Shown here: one piece after another, positions 16,959 through 25,644 of the stretch
How the letters are laid out: each line of letters begins with the position of its first letter
How positions within the stretch are numbered: position 1 is the stretch's first letter
Translations under genes and position numbers: made by a program
Assembly: GCF_014191495.1 (NCBI RefSeq)
Contig: NZ_JACHWR010000001.1
Location: 124,001 to 188,000, forward strand
Direction: 5' to 3'
Length of the DNA: 64,000 bases
Origin: Nocardioides soli
GTDB lineage: Bacteria > Actinomycetota > Actinomycetes > Propionibacteriales > Nocardioidaceae
The notes under the pieces: generated by a model
What the model saw: the letters and a program-made list of their open reading frames with translations, nothing else
Told to the model about the DNA's origin: nothing
The model's database searches: none

Positions 16959-18343
16959 GGCTTGTGGTCTCCCTCCAGCAGGCCGTCGGCGATCGTCTCC
17001 AGGGCGGCTCCGCGCGAGGCCTTGACCAGCACGACATCGGCGCCCGCGACATTCTCGCGCACCCAGGCCGCCGCCTCGTCGCGCCCCGCCGTGACGATCA
17101 CCTCACCGGCCCACTCCGGTACGCCGCGCAGCCCGTCGGCGATGCCCGCGGCCGGAGCGCCGACCACGACCACGACGCCGACGCCGAGCGCGGCCGCGGC
17201 CCGGCCGACCTCGACGTGGCCGGCGTGTGCCTGGTCGCCGAGCTCGCGCATCTCGCCGAGGACGGCGACGGTACGACGTCCGCGGCGCGCGCCGATCTCG
17301 GCCAGCGTCTCGACGGCGGCCGTCATCGAGGCCGGGTTGGCGTTGTAGGCGTCGTTGATCACCAGCAGCCCGTCGGACCGCTCGTGCAGCTCCATGCGCA
17401 TCGGGGACGCGGTCGCGGCGGCCTCGAGCGCGGGCCCGATCATCGCGAACTCGACCCCGGCCGCCAGCGCCATCGCCGCGGCGGCCGCGGCGTTCTCGAC
17501 CTGGTGGAGACCGCTGTGCGGGAGCCGCAGCCGGGTGCGCTGCCCGCCGACCGCCAGGGTGACCTCGGGCCGGCCGAGGTCGTCGAGATCGACGTCGGAG
17601 GCGCGTACGGTCGCGTCGGCGTGCTCGGCCCCGAAGGTGAGGACCGCGGCCGCCGTGCGCGTGGCCATCGCGGCCACGAGCGGGTCGTCGGCGTTCAGCA
17701 CCGCGGTGCCCGAGGGCGGCAGCGCCTCGACGATCTCGCCCTTGGCGGCGGCGATCGCCTCGCGCGAGCCGAACTCCCCGATGTGGGCGGTGCCGACGTT
17801 GAGCACGGCGGCGACCTGCGGCGGCGCGATCTCGCACAGGTAGGCGATGTGACCGACGCCGCGGGCGCCCATCTCGACGACGAGGTAGCGCGTGGCGGCG
17901 TCGGCGGTGAGCACGGTCAGTGGGACGCCGATCTCGTTGTTGTGGTTGCCGGCGGTCGCCACGGTCGGACCGGCGGCGGCGAGCACCTGGGCGAGGTAGT
18001 CCTTGGTGCCGGTCTTGCCCTGCGAGCCGGTCAGCGCGAGCACGGTGGTCCCGCCGGCGACGAGCCGGTCGACGACGTGGCGCGCGAGGCGCCCGAGCGC
18101 GACGACGGGGTCGGCGACCACGACCGTCGGCGCCTCGGTCGGCCGGGTGCCGAGGACGGCGTGCGCCCCGGCGGCGTACTCGTGGCCGTCGACCCGCTCG
18201 CCGACCACCGCCACGAAGAGACCGCCCGGCTGCGGCCGGCGGCTGTCGACGTAGGCAGGTCCGCTCACCACGACATCGGCGACGTCCGCGGTGACCGAGC
18301 CGCCCACGATGTCCGCGATCTCGCGCAGGCTCAGGGCAAGCAC
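16955..18343 (-). CDS. murF: UDP-MurNAc-tripeptide--D-alanyl-D-alanine ligase
   Basis: A 462-aa Mur ligase that adds the D-Ala-D-Ala dipeptide to finish the soluble precursor. The N-terminal substrate-binding domain contains [20 protein letters not shown]. The P-loop is [13 protein letters not shown] at 104-116. [21 protein letters not shown] and [14 protein letters not shown] are the MurF-type central motifs, and [12 protein letters not shown] lies in the C-terminal domain. It overlaps murE by 13 bp upstream and mraY by 4 bp downstream. Confidence 0.97.
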   Translation of the reverse strand: MLALSLREIADIVGGSVTADVADVVVSGPAYVDSRRPQPGGLFVAVVGERVDGHEYAAGAHAVLGTRPTEAPTVVVADPVVALGRLARHVVDRLVAGGTTVLALTGSQGKTGTKDYLAQVLAAAGPTVATAGNHNNEIGVPLTVLTADAATRYLVVEMGARGVGHIAYLCEIAPPQVAAVLNVGTAHIGEFGSREAIAAAKGEIVEALPPSGTAVLNADDPLVAAMATRTAAAVLTFGAEHADATVRASDVDLDDLGRPEVTLAVGGQRTRLRLPHSGLHQVENAAAAAAMALAAGVEFAMIGPALEAAATASPMRMELHERSDGLLVINDAYNANPASMTAAVETLAEIGARRGRRTVAVLGEMRELGDQAHAGHVEVGRAAAALGVGVVVVVGAPAAGIADGLRGVPEWAGEVIVTAGRDEAAAWVRENVAGADVVLVKASRGAALETIADGLLEGDHKP

Positions 18344-19833
18344 GCCAACTCCTCCCGGGCGACCTCGCGGTCGTCGAAGGGATGCACCACGCCGTCGATC
18401 TCCTGTCCCGTCTCGTGCCCCTTGCCCGCGATCACCACGATGTCGCCGGGCCGGGCCCTGCGCACCGCCGCGCGGATCGCCGCACGCCGGTCGCCGATCT
18501 CGACGACCTCCGCCGCGCCGTCCTCGACGCCCGCCAGCATGGCCGCGCGGATCGCGGCCGGATCCTCGGTGCGCGGGTTGTCGTCGGTGACGACCAGCAC
18601 GTCGGCGAGCCGGGCGGCGATGCCCGCCATGATCGGCCGCTTGCCGGGGTCGCGGTCGCCGCCGGCGCCGAGCACGACGATCAGCCGGCCGTCGGTCAGC
18701 GGCCGGAGGGTGCGGATCGCGGCCTCGACGGCGTCGGGCTTGTGGGCGTAGTCGACCACGACGAGGAAGTCCTGGCCGGCGTCGACGCGCTCCAGGCGGC
18801 CGGGAACGCCGCCCGCCGCGGCGATGCCGGCCGCGACCGCCGCCGGGTCGAGGCCGGTCTCCCCCGCCGCGGCGACGGCCGCGAGCGTGTTGGCGACGTT
18901 GAAGTCACCGGGCAGGGGGCAGCCCGCCGCCAGCCGGCGCCCGTCGGGGGTCACGATCACGAACGTCGATCCCTCCGGTCCGGGCTCGACGTCGTCGACC
19001 GTCCAGTCGGCGGCACCGGTGGCGGAGAACGTGCGGACCGGCACCGTCGCCTCGGTGACGAGCCGACGCCCGTGCTCGTCGTCGATGTTCACCAGCCCGA
19101 GCCGGGCGCGCTCCGGCGTGAACAGCGACGCCTTCGCCGCGAAGTACTCCTCCACGTCGCCGTGGAAGTCGAGGTGGTCGCGCCCCAGGTTGAGGAACAC
19201 CGCGACGTCGAAGACGACGCCGTCGACCCGGCCCATCACCAGCGCATGGCTGGAGACCTCCATCGCGCAGGTCGTCACGCCGCGCTCGCGCATCATCGCG
19301 AACAGCCCGTGCAGGTCGGGCGCCTCCGGCGTCGTCAGCGTCGTCTGCACGTCCGCGCCGGCCACCCGGGTGCCGTTGGTGCCGATCACGGCCGCGAGGC
19401 CCCCGCCCTGGGTCAGCCCGCCCTCGAGCAGGCGCGTCGTGGTCGTCTTGCCCTGGGTGCCGGTCACACCGATCATCCGCATCGACTCGGCGGGGTCACC
19501 GTAGACGTGGGCGGCGAGGCGCCCCAGCACGGCGCGGGGCCGGGAGACGACCAGCACCGGGACGTCGACGACCGCCGCCCCGGCACCCGCCGGGTCGGTG
19601 AGCACCGCGACGGCGCCGGCCCCGACCGCGGCCGGCGCGAAGTCGATGCCGTGGGCGCGGCTGCCGGGCAGCGCGGCGTACAGGTCACCGGGCCGGACCC
19701 GCTGCGAGGAGAGGGAGATCCCGGTGACCTCGACGTCGCCGAGACCACCGACCGCCTGCGCGCCGACCCAGTCGGCGAGGGTCGCGAGCGGCGTCCGCGG
19801 GGGGTGTTGGGGCCGGGTGGAGTCGCTCACCAC
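18331..19833 (-). CDS. murE: UDP-MurNAc-L-Ala-D-Glu--2,6-diaminopimelate ligase
   Basis: A 500-aa Mur ligase for the third stem residue. The P-loop GVTGTQGKTTTT lies at 122-133 and the carbamylated-lysine region follows. DNPR at 418-421 is the diaminopimelate-specificity motif, so the cross-linking residue should be DAP rather than lysine. The isomer (meso or LL) cannot be read from this. Start: GTG at 19833 with another GTG directly after it, so the N-terminus is uncertain by one codon. The gene lies 23 bp after ftsI and overlaps murF. Confidence 0.96.
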   Translation of the reverse strand: MVSDSTRPQHPPRTPLATLADWVGAQAVGGLGDVEVTGISLSSQRVRPGDLYAALPGSRAHGIDFAPAAVGAGAVAVLTDPAGAGAAVVDVPVLVVSRPRAVLGRLAAHVYGDPAESMRMIGVTGTQGKTTTTRLLEGGLTQGGGLAAVIGTNGTRVAGADVQTTLTTPEAPDLHGLFAMMRERGVTTCAMEVSSHALVMGRVDGVVFDVAVFLNLGRDHLDFHGDVEEYFAAKASLFTPERARLGLVNIDDEHGRRLVTEATVPVRTFSATGAADWTVDDVEPGPEGSTFVIVTPDGRRLAAGCPLPGDFNVANTLAAVAAAGETGLDPAAVAAGIAAAGGVPGRLERVDAGQDFLVVVDYAHKPDAVEAAIRTLRPLTDGRLIVVLGAGGDRDPGKRPIMAGIAARLADVLVVTDDNPRTEDPAAIRAAMLAGVEDGAAEVVEIGDRRAAIRAAVRRARPGDIVVIAGKGHETGQEIDGVVHPFDDREVAREELACLP

Positions 19834-19856
19834 GTGAACCTATCGCTGCACGACGC

Positions 19857-21632
19857 TCACCACTCGACCGGCAGCCGCGAGGGCTGGGTGCCGGTCGGAG
19901 GCACGCCGTAGCGGCGCAGCGCGTAGCTCATGATCTTGGCGAACGCCGGGCCCGCGACCGAGCCGCCACCGCCGCCGTTGCGGGGGTTCTGGACGACGAC
20001 GTAGATGGTGAAGCGCGGGTCGTCGGCGGGCGCGAAGCCGGCGAAGGAGACGGTGAACGTGCCGTCGTAGCAGCCGCACTCCTCGCCGACGCGCTGCGCC
20101 GTGCCGGTCTTGCCGGCGACGCGGTAGCCCGGCACCGCCGCACCGGGCGCGACGCCGACGTCGGGGTCGACGACCCGCTCCATCATCAACGCGGTCTGCT
20201 TGGCGGCCTGCTCGCTCACCACGCGGGTGTGGGTGGCGTGGTCGGTGCCGACCGGCCGGCCGTCGTCGCTGGTGGCGGAGCCCTTGATCAGGCTCGGGGA
20301 CACCCGGACGCCGCCGTTGGCGATGGTGTTCACCGCGGCCGCCATCTGCACGCCGTTGACCGACAGCGACTGGCCGAAGTCGATGCGGTCCTCGAGCTGG
20401 GACGTCCACTCGCTCAGCCGCGGCAGCAGGCCCTTCGTCTCGCCCCGCACGCCGATCCGGGTGGGCTTGCCGAGCCCGAACTGGCGCAGGTAGCGGAAGA
20501 GCTGGCCGTCCTTGAACCGGTCGGCGGCCAGCACGGTGCCGATGTTGGAGGACTGGGCGATCGCGCCGGTCAGGGTCAGCCGGATGGTGCCGTGGGTGAA
20601 CCAGTCGTGGATCACCCGCCCGTCGCGCGGCAGGTCGGACGGCACCACGATCTTGGTGCGCGGCGTGACGAGGCCCAGGTCGAGCAGCGAGCTGGCGGTG
20701 AGCACCTTCTGGACCGAGCCGGGCTCGTAGACGTCCTGGAGGGCGCGGGAGCCGAGGTCGGCCTTCGCGGACGCGGTCGGCTCGTTCGGGTCGTACGTCG
20801 GGTCGTCGGCCACGGCCAGCAGCTCGCCGGTGCGGGAGTCCATCACGATCGCGAAGCCGGACTCGGCGCGGGCGTTCTCCACGGTCTCGCGGATCACCCG
20901 CTGGGCGTACCACTGGAGCTTGGTGTCCAGCGTGGTCCGCAGGTCCTTGCCGTCGACCGGCTCGGTGATCGTGCTCTCGCCCAGCGGCAGCCGGTTGCCG
21001 CTGCCGACCTCGTAGCGGGTGGAGCCGTCGACGCCGGAGAGCTCCTTGTCGAAGGTGCGCTCGAGGCCGGCGAGCGGCTCGTCGGTGCCCATGAAGCCGA
21101 CCAGGTTGGCGGCCACGTCACCCGCCGGGTAGTCCCGCAGCGGGTCGCGCCGGGTGTCGAGGCCCTGGTACCCCTTGCTGTCGGCCTCCTCGACGACCTC
21201 GGTCGCGATCGTCGCGGGGACCCGCCGGGCGATGTACTCGAACCGTGCCTCCACGCCCTGCTCGGTCTGGTGCGCGCGCAGCTTCGCCAGGGTGCTGACG
21301 TAGTCGACGCCCAGCTTGCGGTAGAGGAACGCCGCGAGGTCGGCCGCGTCGTCGTCCGTGAGCCGCGGGTCGGCGACCACCATCATCCCGTCGATCGAGT
21401 CGGCGAGCGGCTCGCCGTTGCGGTCCATGATCTGGCCGCGCGTGGCCGGCAGGTCGACCTCGACGAGGCCCTCAGCGGCGGCCATCTCGGCGTACGAGTT
21501 GGGGTCGATGCCCTGGAGCTGGACCAGGCGCGCACCGAAGACCGACAGCACCATCGCGATCACCACGAACCCGATGCGCAGGCGCAGCTGGGGCGAGCCG
21601 CGCCGGGTGCCGCGGGGCGTGGTCGCGGGCAA
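19857..21632 (-). CDS. ftsI: Septal class B penicillin-binding protein (FtsI/PBP3 type)
   Basis: A 591-aa transpeptidase that cross-links septal peptidoglycan with FtsW. A cytoplasmic Arg-rich tail and one transmembrane helix (~20-40) precede the dimerisation domain (ATRGQIMDRNGEPLADSIDG). The penicillin-binding domain has the three active-site motifs: SVQK (nucleophile Ser, in YEPGSVQKVLTA), SSN (IAQSSNIGTVLA) and KTG (VAGKTGTAQRVG). ECGCYDG after KTGTAQ is a Cys pair seen in some actinobacterial homologues. The gene lies 50 bp downstream of the ftsL-like gene. Confidence 0.96.
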   Translation of the reverse strand: MPATTPRGTRRGSPQLRLRIGFVVIAMVLSVFGARLVQLQGIDPNSYAEMAAAEGLVEVDLPATRGQIMDRNGEPLADSIDGMMVVADPRLTDDDAADLAAFLYRKLGVDYVSTLAKLRAHQTEQGVEARFEYIARRVPATIATEVVEEADSKGYQGLDTRRDPLRDYPAGDVAANLVGFMGTDEPLAGLERTFDKELSGVDGSTRYEVGSGNRLPLGESTITEPVDGKDLRTTLDTKLQWYAQRVIRETVENARAESGFAIVMDSRTGELLAVADDPTYDPNEPTASAKADLGSRALQDVYEPGSVQKVLTASSLLDLGLVTPRTKIVVPSDLPRDGRVIHDWFTHGTIRLTLTGAIAQSSNIGTVLAADRFKDGQLFRYLRQFGLGKPTRIGVRGETKGLLPRLSEWTSQLEDRIDFGQSLSVNGVQMAAAVNTIANGGVRVSPSLIKGSATSDDGRPVGTDHATHTRVVSEQAAKQTALMMERVVDPDVGVAPGAAVPGYRVAGKTGTAQRVGEECGCYDGTFTVSFAGFAPADDPRFTIYVVVQNPRNGGGGGSVAGPAFAKIMSYALRRYGVPPTGTQPSRLPVEW

Positions 21633-21682
21633 CGGCTGCTCCTCTGGTCGGGGGACGGGCGGGGGTCGGGAACGAGCCGGGG

Positions 21683-22264
21683 CTACCGGTTGTTCTTCTT
21701 CCTACCGTCCCGGGCGTCCCGATCCGGGTTGCCGCGGCCCGTGTCGGCCTGTGAGTTCTCACCCGCGGAGGCCGGTGGGTCGACGGTGACGACGTTCGGC
21801 GGCGGGTTCAGGATCGCGGGCTTGCTCGGCGGCAGCGGGTTGATCCGCAGCGACGGGCTGTCCGGGCCACCACCCGCGCAGGGCACGCCGGAGACCTCGC
21901 CGGTGCCCAGCCGGAGGAACGCCGGGCTGCAGGCCTGCACCATGCCCAGCCGCTTGGCCGCGGCGGCGATGCGCTGGGGGTTGCGGAGGCGGTCGAGCTC
22001 CATCTCGAGGCTCTGTTGGCGGGCGGCCAGGCGGGTCGCCTGCTGCTCGAGCCCGGTGGTCGCGAAGGACGCCTGCTGCATCGAGGTGTTGAAGAGCAGC
22101 AGCCCGACGACGCCGCCGAGCAGCACCATCGTGACCAGGGCGAGGAACGGCGCCCGACCGGCCGCCCTGCGGCGCCGCGGGACGACCGTCAGCCGGGCCC
22201 GCTCGACGGCGGCGCCGGCGAGCCTCGGGATCCGGGACCGGACCTGCATCGCTGGACTGCTCAT
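21683..22264 (-). CDS. FtsL-like septum protein with long Pro-rich C-terminal tail
   Basis: A 193-aa protein between rsmH and ftsI, where FtsL is always found. A basic cytoplasmic N-terminus is followed by one membrane helix at ~40-60 and a short coiled coil (TGLEQQATRLAARQQSLEME) that would pair with FtsB. NPQRIAAAAKRLGMV is the conserved end of FtsL coiled coils. The extracytoplasmic tail (~110-193) is rich in Pro, Ser and Asp and longer than in typical ~120-aa FtsL. The ATG overlaps the stop of the small ORF at 22261-22344. FtsL identity comes from position and topology, since sequence conservation is low. Confidence 0.8.
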   Translation of the reverse strand: MSSPAMQVRSRIPRLAGAAVERARLTVVPRRRRAAGRAPFLALVTMVLLGGVVGLLLFNTSMQQASFATTGLEQQATRLAARQQSLEMELDRLRNPQRIAAAAKRLGMVQACSPAFLRLGTGEVSGVPCAGGGPDSPSLRINPLPPSKPAILNPPPNVVTVDPPASAGENSQADTGRGNPDRDARDGRKKNNR

Positions 22265-22344
22265 GGGCGTACTCGCTTCGATCCGTGCGCCCCTGAGGCA
22301 CCGGATGCACTGTCTTGGATGACTCGCTCGCTGCGCTCGCTCAT
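22261..22344 (-). CDS. 27-codon ORF linking rsmH and ftsL by ATGA overlaps
   Basis: The ATG at 22344 overlaps the rsmH stop, and its own TGA overlaps the ftsL ATG, so reading is continuous by two ATGA junctions. The peptide begins [15 protein letters not shown]. The 5' part contains GAGCGAGCGCAGCGAGCGAG, a short palindromic sequence common in actinobacterial genomes. It may therefore be a translational bridge rather than a functional protein. Confidence 0.4.
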   Translation of the reverse strand: MSERSERVIQDSASGASGAHGSKRVRP

Positions 22345-23306
22345 GCTGTCTCTCCCCTGCTGTCTCGCATCCGTTCGACGGCCCGCAACCGCACCGACGC
22401 GGCGCGCGGGTTCGCTGCGATCTCCTCCGGCCCGGCCTTCTCGCTGCCCCGGGTGACCAGCCGGAGTGCCGGCTCGTGCCCCTCCGGCACGAACGGCAGG
22501 TCCTCGGGCACGTCGCTGCGGGTCGCCGCGGTGAACGCCTGCTTGACCAGGCGGTCCTCCAGCGAGTGGTAGGACTCCACGACCACCCGGCCGCCGACGT
22601 TGATCGCGTCGATGGCCGCCGGCATGGCCCGCCGCAGCACGGCCAGCTCGTCGTTGACCTCCATCCGCAGCGCCTGGAAGGTGCGCTTCGCGGGGTGTCC
22701 CCCGGTGCGCCGCGCGGGCGCCGGGATCTCGGCGTACAGCAGCTCGACGAGGCGCCCGGAGGTCGTGAACGGCTCGCGCTCGCGCTCCCGCACGACGGCG
22801 GCCGCGATCTTGCGGGCGAACTTCTCCTCCCCGTACTCCTTGAGGATCCGGGTCAGGTCGGCGGCGGGATAGGTGTTGAGGACCTCGGCCGCGGTGATGC
22901 CGGTGGTGCCGTCCATGCGCATGTCGAGCGGGGCGTCCTCGGCGTACGCGAACCCACGCTCGCGGACGTCGAGCTGCATCGACGACACCCCGAGGTCGAA
23001 CAGCACCCCGTCGACGGCCGCGAGCCCGAGGTCGGCGAGCACGTCGGCGATCTCGTCGTACACCGCGTGGACGCCCGTGAAGCGGTCGCCGTACGCCGCG
23101 AGCCGGCGGCTCGCCAGCTCGAGCGCCTGCGGGTCGCGGTCGATGCCGACGACGCGGGTCGCGTCGATGCGGGAGAGCACGGCCTCGGTGTGGCCGCCGA
23201 GGCCGAGGGTCGCGTCGACCAGGACGGCGCCGGGTCGGTCGAGCGCGGGTGCCAGCAGGGAGACGACCCGGTCGAGGAGGACCGGGACGTGGGAGGGGCT
23301 CGGCAT
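22341..23306 (-). CDS. rsmH: 16S rRNA (cytosine-1402-N4)-methyltransferase
   Basis: A 321-aa SAM-dependent methyltransferase (MraW) that modifies C1402 in the ribosomal P site. SAM motif I is [16 protein letters not shown] at ~30-45. [29 protein letters not shown] and [13 protein letters not shown] are the diagnostic RsmH motifs, separated by an inserted helical domain. The ATG lies one base after the stop of the 68-aa ORF. The second gene of most dcw clusters is rsmH, matching this order. Confidence 0.97.
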   Translation of the reverse strand: MPSPSHVPVLLDRVVSLLAPALDRPGAVLVDATLGLGGHTEAVLSRIDATRVVGIDRDPQALELASRRLAAYGDRFTGVHAVYDEIADVLADLGLAAVDGVLFDLGVSSMQLDVRERGFAYAEDAPLDMRMDGTTGITAAEVLNTYPAADLTRILKEYGEEKFARKIAAAVVREREREPFTTSGRLVELLYAEIPAPARRTGGHPAKRTFQALRMEVNDELAVLRRAMPAAIDAINVGGRVVVESYHSLEDRLVKQAFTAATRSDVPEDLPFVPEGHEPALRLVTRGSEKAGPEEIAANPRAASVRLRAVERMRDSRGETA

Positions 23307-23307
23307 G

Positions 23308-23514
23308 TCAGGCCTGACGCGCCGCGAGTGCCAGCAGGAGGAAGCACGCCGCGACGCCGACCGAGGTGGCCGCGGAGAACACCATCAGGGTGGCCGCGTC
23401 GCGGGCCAGCTGTCGCACCCGGGGCGCGGGCTCGCCGTGCTGCCCGGCCGGACGGAGATCCGGCTCGTCCGGTGCAGCCAGGTGCGGCGACGGTGCCGCG
23501 GAGGCGATGCTCAT
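23308..23514 (-). CDS. Small single-pass membrane protein between mraZ and rsmH
   Basis: A 68-aa ORF with a disordered Pro-rich N-terminus and one hydrophobic helix (~41-64). It ends one base before rsmH, so it is probably translated with it. I do not recognise a family. Small membrane ORFs at this position exist in several actinobacterial dcw clusters. The FtsL proper is downstream of rsmH, so this is not FtsL. Coding is supported only by spacing and by the clean membrane segment. Confidence 0.55.
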   Translation of the reverse strand: MSIASAAPSPHLAAPDEPDLRPAGQHGEPAPRVRQLARDAATLMVFSAATSVGVAACFLLLALAARQA

Positions 23515-23593
23515 GGTCTCGACCCTTGATGTGGTGGTGCTGGGGAAGTGGTTTCTCGGGTGCTGCGATCCGCCTGACCAGGTCCCTGCCCGC

Positions 23594-23671
23594 TCCCACG
23601 TGGGAAGGCATCTGGAACCGGGGAAGGTGCCCCAGATGCGGGTCGTCTGGAACCGGGGAAGGTGCCCCAGA
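23594..23671. repeat. Palindrome and two identical 26-bp direct repeats between mraZ and the 68-aa ORF
   Basis: TCCCACGTGGGA (23594-23605) is a perfect 12-bp palindrome. The 26-bp unit starting TCTGGAACCGGGGAAGG occurs identically at 23611-23636 and 23646-23671. Each unit can fold through its TCTGG / CCAGA ends. The gap lies inside the dcw transcription unit, so an internal attenuator or regulator site is possible. Confidence 0.75.
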
Positions 23672-23745
23672 CGGTGGCGGGAGCGGGCTCGAGACCTCGT
23701 CCTGCGGATCGCTCTTGAGTTCTGTGGGTGCTGGCCTCTCGGCGA

Positions 23746-24177
23746 CTAGCCCTGCGGGGCCGGCTGTTCGTCGAGCTCGGCGAACTTGGCCTGTGCTCCG
23801 CTGGAGTACTCCCGCCAGCGGGCCGGGTCCCAGATCTCGACCCGGTCCATCACGCCGATGACGACCACGTCGCGGTCGAGCCCGGCGTACTCACGCAGCG
23901 GGGCCGGGATGCCGATCCGGCCCTGCTTGTCCAGCGATCCCTCGTCGGCGCCGGCGAAGAGGATGCGGGCGTAGTCACGCGCGCCGCGCACCGTCATCGG
24001 CGTGGCCTGGGCCCGGCGGGCCTCCTCCATGAAGACGTCGGTCGGCCACACGACGAGGCAGTTCTCCTGTCCCTGTGTGACCACGAGCCCCTCCGAGAGC
24101 CGATCCCTGAACTTGGCCGGGAGGAAGAGCCGCCCCTTGTCGTCGAGCTTCGGGGTGTACGTGCCCATGAAGAACAT
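23746..24177 (-). CDS. mraZ: Transcriptional regulator MraZ
   Basis: A 143-aa protein with two SpoVT-AbrB DNA-binding repeats: GTYTPKLDDKGRLFLPAKFR at the N-terminus and GSLDKQGRIGIPAPLREYAG in the second half. MraZ is the first gene of dcw clusters and represses its own operon by binding spaced direct repeats. The ATG at 24177 has GAGG/GGAGG nearby. Boxes of the expected kind lie directly upstream (24185-24238). Confidence 0.96.
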   Translation of the reverse strand: MFFMGTYTPKLDDKGRLFLPAKFRDRLSEGLVVTQGQENCLVVWPTDVFMEEARRAQATPMTVRGARDYARILFAGADEGSLDKQGRIGIPAPLREYAGLDRDVVVIGVMDRVEIWDPARWREYSSGAQAKFAELDEQPAPQG

Positions 24178-24184
24178 CGGGCAC

Positions 24185-24238
24185 CTCCACTCCTCACGCT
24201 TCCTCCACTTCGCCCCACTCTACTCCACATCACTCCAC
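24185..24238 (-). promoter_or_regulatory. MraZ-type operator: four GTGGRG boxes at exact 10-bp spacing
   Basis: On the minus strand GTGGAG occurs at 24238-24233, 24228-24223 and 24208-24203, with GTGGGG at 24218-24213, all at 10-bp period. A further GTGGAG lies at 24190-24185. MraZ is known to bind direct repeats of this type with one-turn spacing ahead of mraZ. The identity of the bound protein here is inferred. Confidence 0.8.
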
Positions 24239-24244
24239 CGTCAA
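24217..24244 (-). promoter_or_regulatory. Core mraZ (dcw) promoter
   Basis: The minus strand reads TTGACG (24244-24239), 16 bp, then TAGAGT (24222-24217), a good sigma-70-type pair. The GTGGRG boxes overlap the spacer and -10, so a bound regulator would occlude polymerase. Confidence 0.65.
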
Positions 24245-24654
24245 CCACTTAGCGCCCGCGGCGACCGCGATTTCCGGCGCCCGCGGGCCGGATCCGAGCG
24301 GCGGGCGACCGCCGGTTCCCGACGTACGCCGAGCCGCGGACCTCGCGTTTGCGCAGGTCAGCACGGGTCCGCCGGGCGCCGTACCGCCCGGGGTGGTGCG
24401 CCGGTGGGGAGGGATCCACTCGTGGTGGGGCGCGATGGAGCGGGGTGGAGTGGCTGGTGGGGCCGGCGCGGGCTCGGCCGGGTGAACCCGGGTGGCAACC
24501 AAAACGTGCTGACCGGAGTCAGATACCCGAGTCGGGTGGGCGCGGCCAGAATCGTCGGGTTGTGGGACCACATAGGTTTCCCTTCACGACTTAGGGTTGA
24601 GACAGCGTGATCCGCCTCACCGGCAGGCGGCTTCGGGGGTTGGAAAGGGACAAC
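24239..24654. promoter_or_regulatory. Divergent intergenic region mraZ / moxR with a second GTGGRG array
   Basis: No gene is convincing in this ~415-bp gap. On the plus strand GTGGGG (24425), ATGGAG (24435) and GTGGAG (24445) are 10 bp apart, and GTGGGG recurs at 24457. This resembles the mraZ operator but points toward moxR. The G-rich composition makes chance boxes likelier than in ordinary DNA. Confidence 0.45.
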
Positions 24655-25626
24655 GTGGACATTCAGGCGGGCGGGGCGGACCTCGAGACGCTGGCACGGG
24701 TCGTGGGCCGGGTGCGGTCGAACATCGAGCGGGTCATCGAGGGCAAGCCCGACGTCGTCCACTCGACGCTCGTGGTGCTGCTCGCCGAGGGGCACCTGCT
24801 GATCGAGGACGTCCCCGGGGTCGGCAAGACCATGCTGAGCAAGACCTTGGCTCGCAGCATCGACTGCTCGGTGCGGCGCATCCAGTTCACCCCCGACCTG
24901 CTGCCCTCCGACGTGACCGGCGTGTCGGTGTTCAACCAGAACACCCGTGAGTTCGAGTTCCGGCCCGGCGGCGTCTTCGCCAACATCGTCGTGGGCGACG
25001 AGATCAACCGGGCGTCGCCGAAGACCCAGTCGGCGCTGCTGGAGTGCATGGAGGAGCGTCAGGTCACCGTCGACAACTCGACGTACCAGCTCGAGCAGCC
25101 GTTCATGGTGATCGCGACCCAGAACCCGATCGAGATGGAGGGCACCTACGCCCTGCCCGAGGCGCAGCGCGACCGGTTCATGGCGCGGGTCTCGGTCGGC
25201 TATCCGGTCGAGGCCGCGGAGATCGCGATGCTCGGCACCCACACCGGCGCCAACCCGCTCGACGACCTCGAGCCGGTCACCGACGCGGCCGAGGTGCGCA
25301 AGCTGATCGCCATCGTCAACCAGGTGCACGTCTCCTCCGACGTGCAGCGGTACGCCGTGGCGATCACCTCGGCGACCCGGCGTTCCGAGGAGCTGTCGCT
25401 GGGCGCCTCGCCGCGCGCGACGCTGCACCTGGTGCGCGCGGCCAAGGCGGTCGCCGCCATCGACGGGCGCGACTACGTGCTCCCCGACGACGTCCACCGG
25501 CTCACTCGCCCGGTGCTCGCGCACCGGCTGCTGCCCAGCGTGGAGGCCGCGATGAGCGGCCGGTCCACGGCCGCGATCCTCGACGCCGTCGTCGGGACGG
25601 TCGCCGTCCCCGCCGGCGCCCGCTGA
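24655..25626 (+). CDS. MoxR-family AAA+ ATPase
   Basis: A 323-aa AAA+ chaperone-like ATPase. Walker A is VPGVGKTM at 53-60 and Walker B is VGDEINRASPKTQSALLECM. ATQNPIEMEGTYALPEAQRD is the MoxR sensor-1 region. MoxR proteins usually work with DUF58 and transglutaminase or VWA partners encoded next to them, as here. The GTG at 24655 has AAAGGG five bases upstream. An upstream GTG at 24607 would add 16 residues and has no clear ribosome-binding site. The substrate is unknown. Its place opposite mraZ suggests, without proving, a link to envelope assembly. Confidence 0.93.
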   Translation: MDIQAGGADLETLARVVGRVRSNIERVIEGKPDVVHSTLVVLLAEGHLLIEDVPGVGKTMLSKTLARSIDCSVRRIQFTPDLLPSDVTGVSVFNQNTREFEFRPGGVFANIVVGDEINRASPKTQSALLECMEERQVTVDNSTYQLEQPFMVIATQNPIEMEGTYALPEAQRDRFMARVSVGYPVEAAEIAMLGTHTGANPLDDLEPVTDAAEVRKLIAIVNQVHVSSDVQRYAVAITSATRRSEELSLGASPRATLHLVRAAKAVAAIDGRDYVLPDDVHRLTRPVLAHRLLPSVEAAMSGRSTAAILDAVVGTVAVPAGAR

Positions 25627-25644
25627 CCCGAGGGCACCAGGCTC

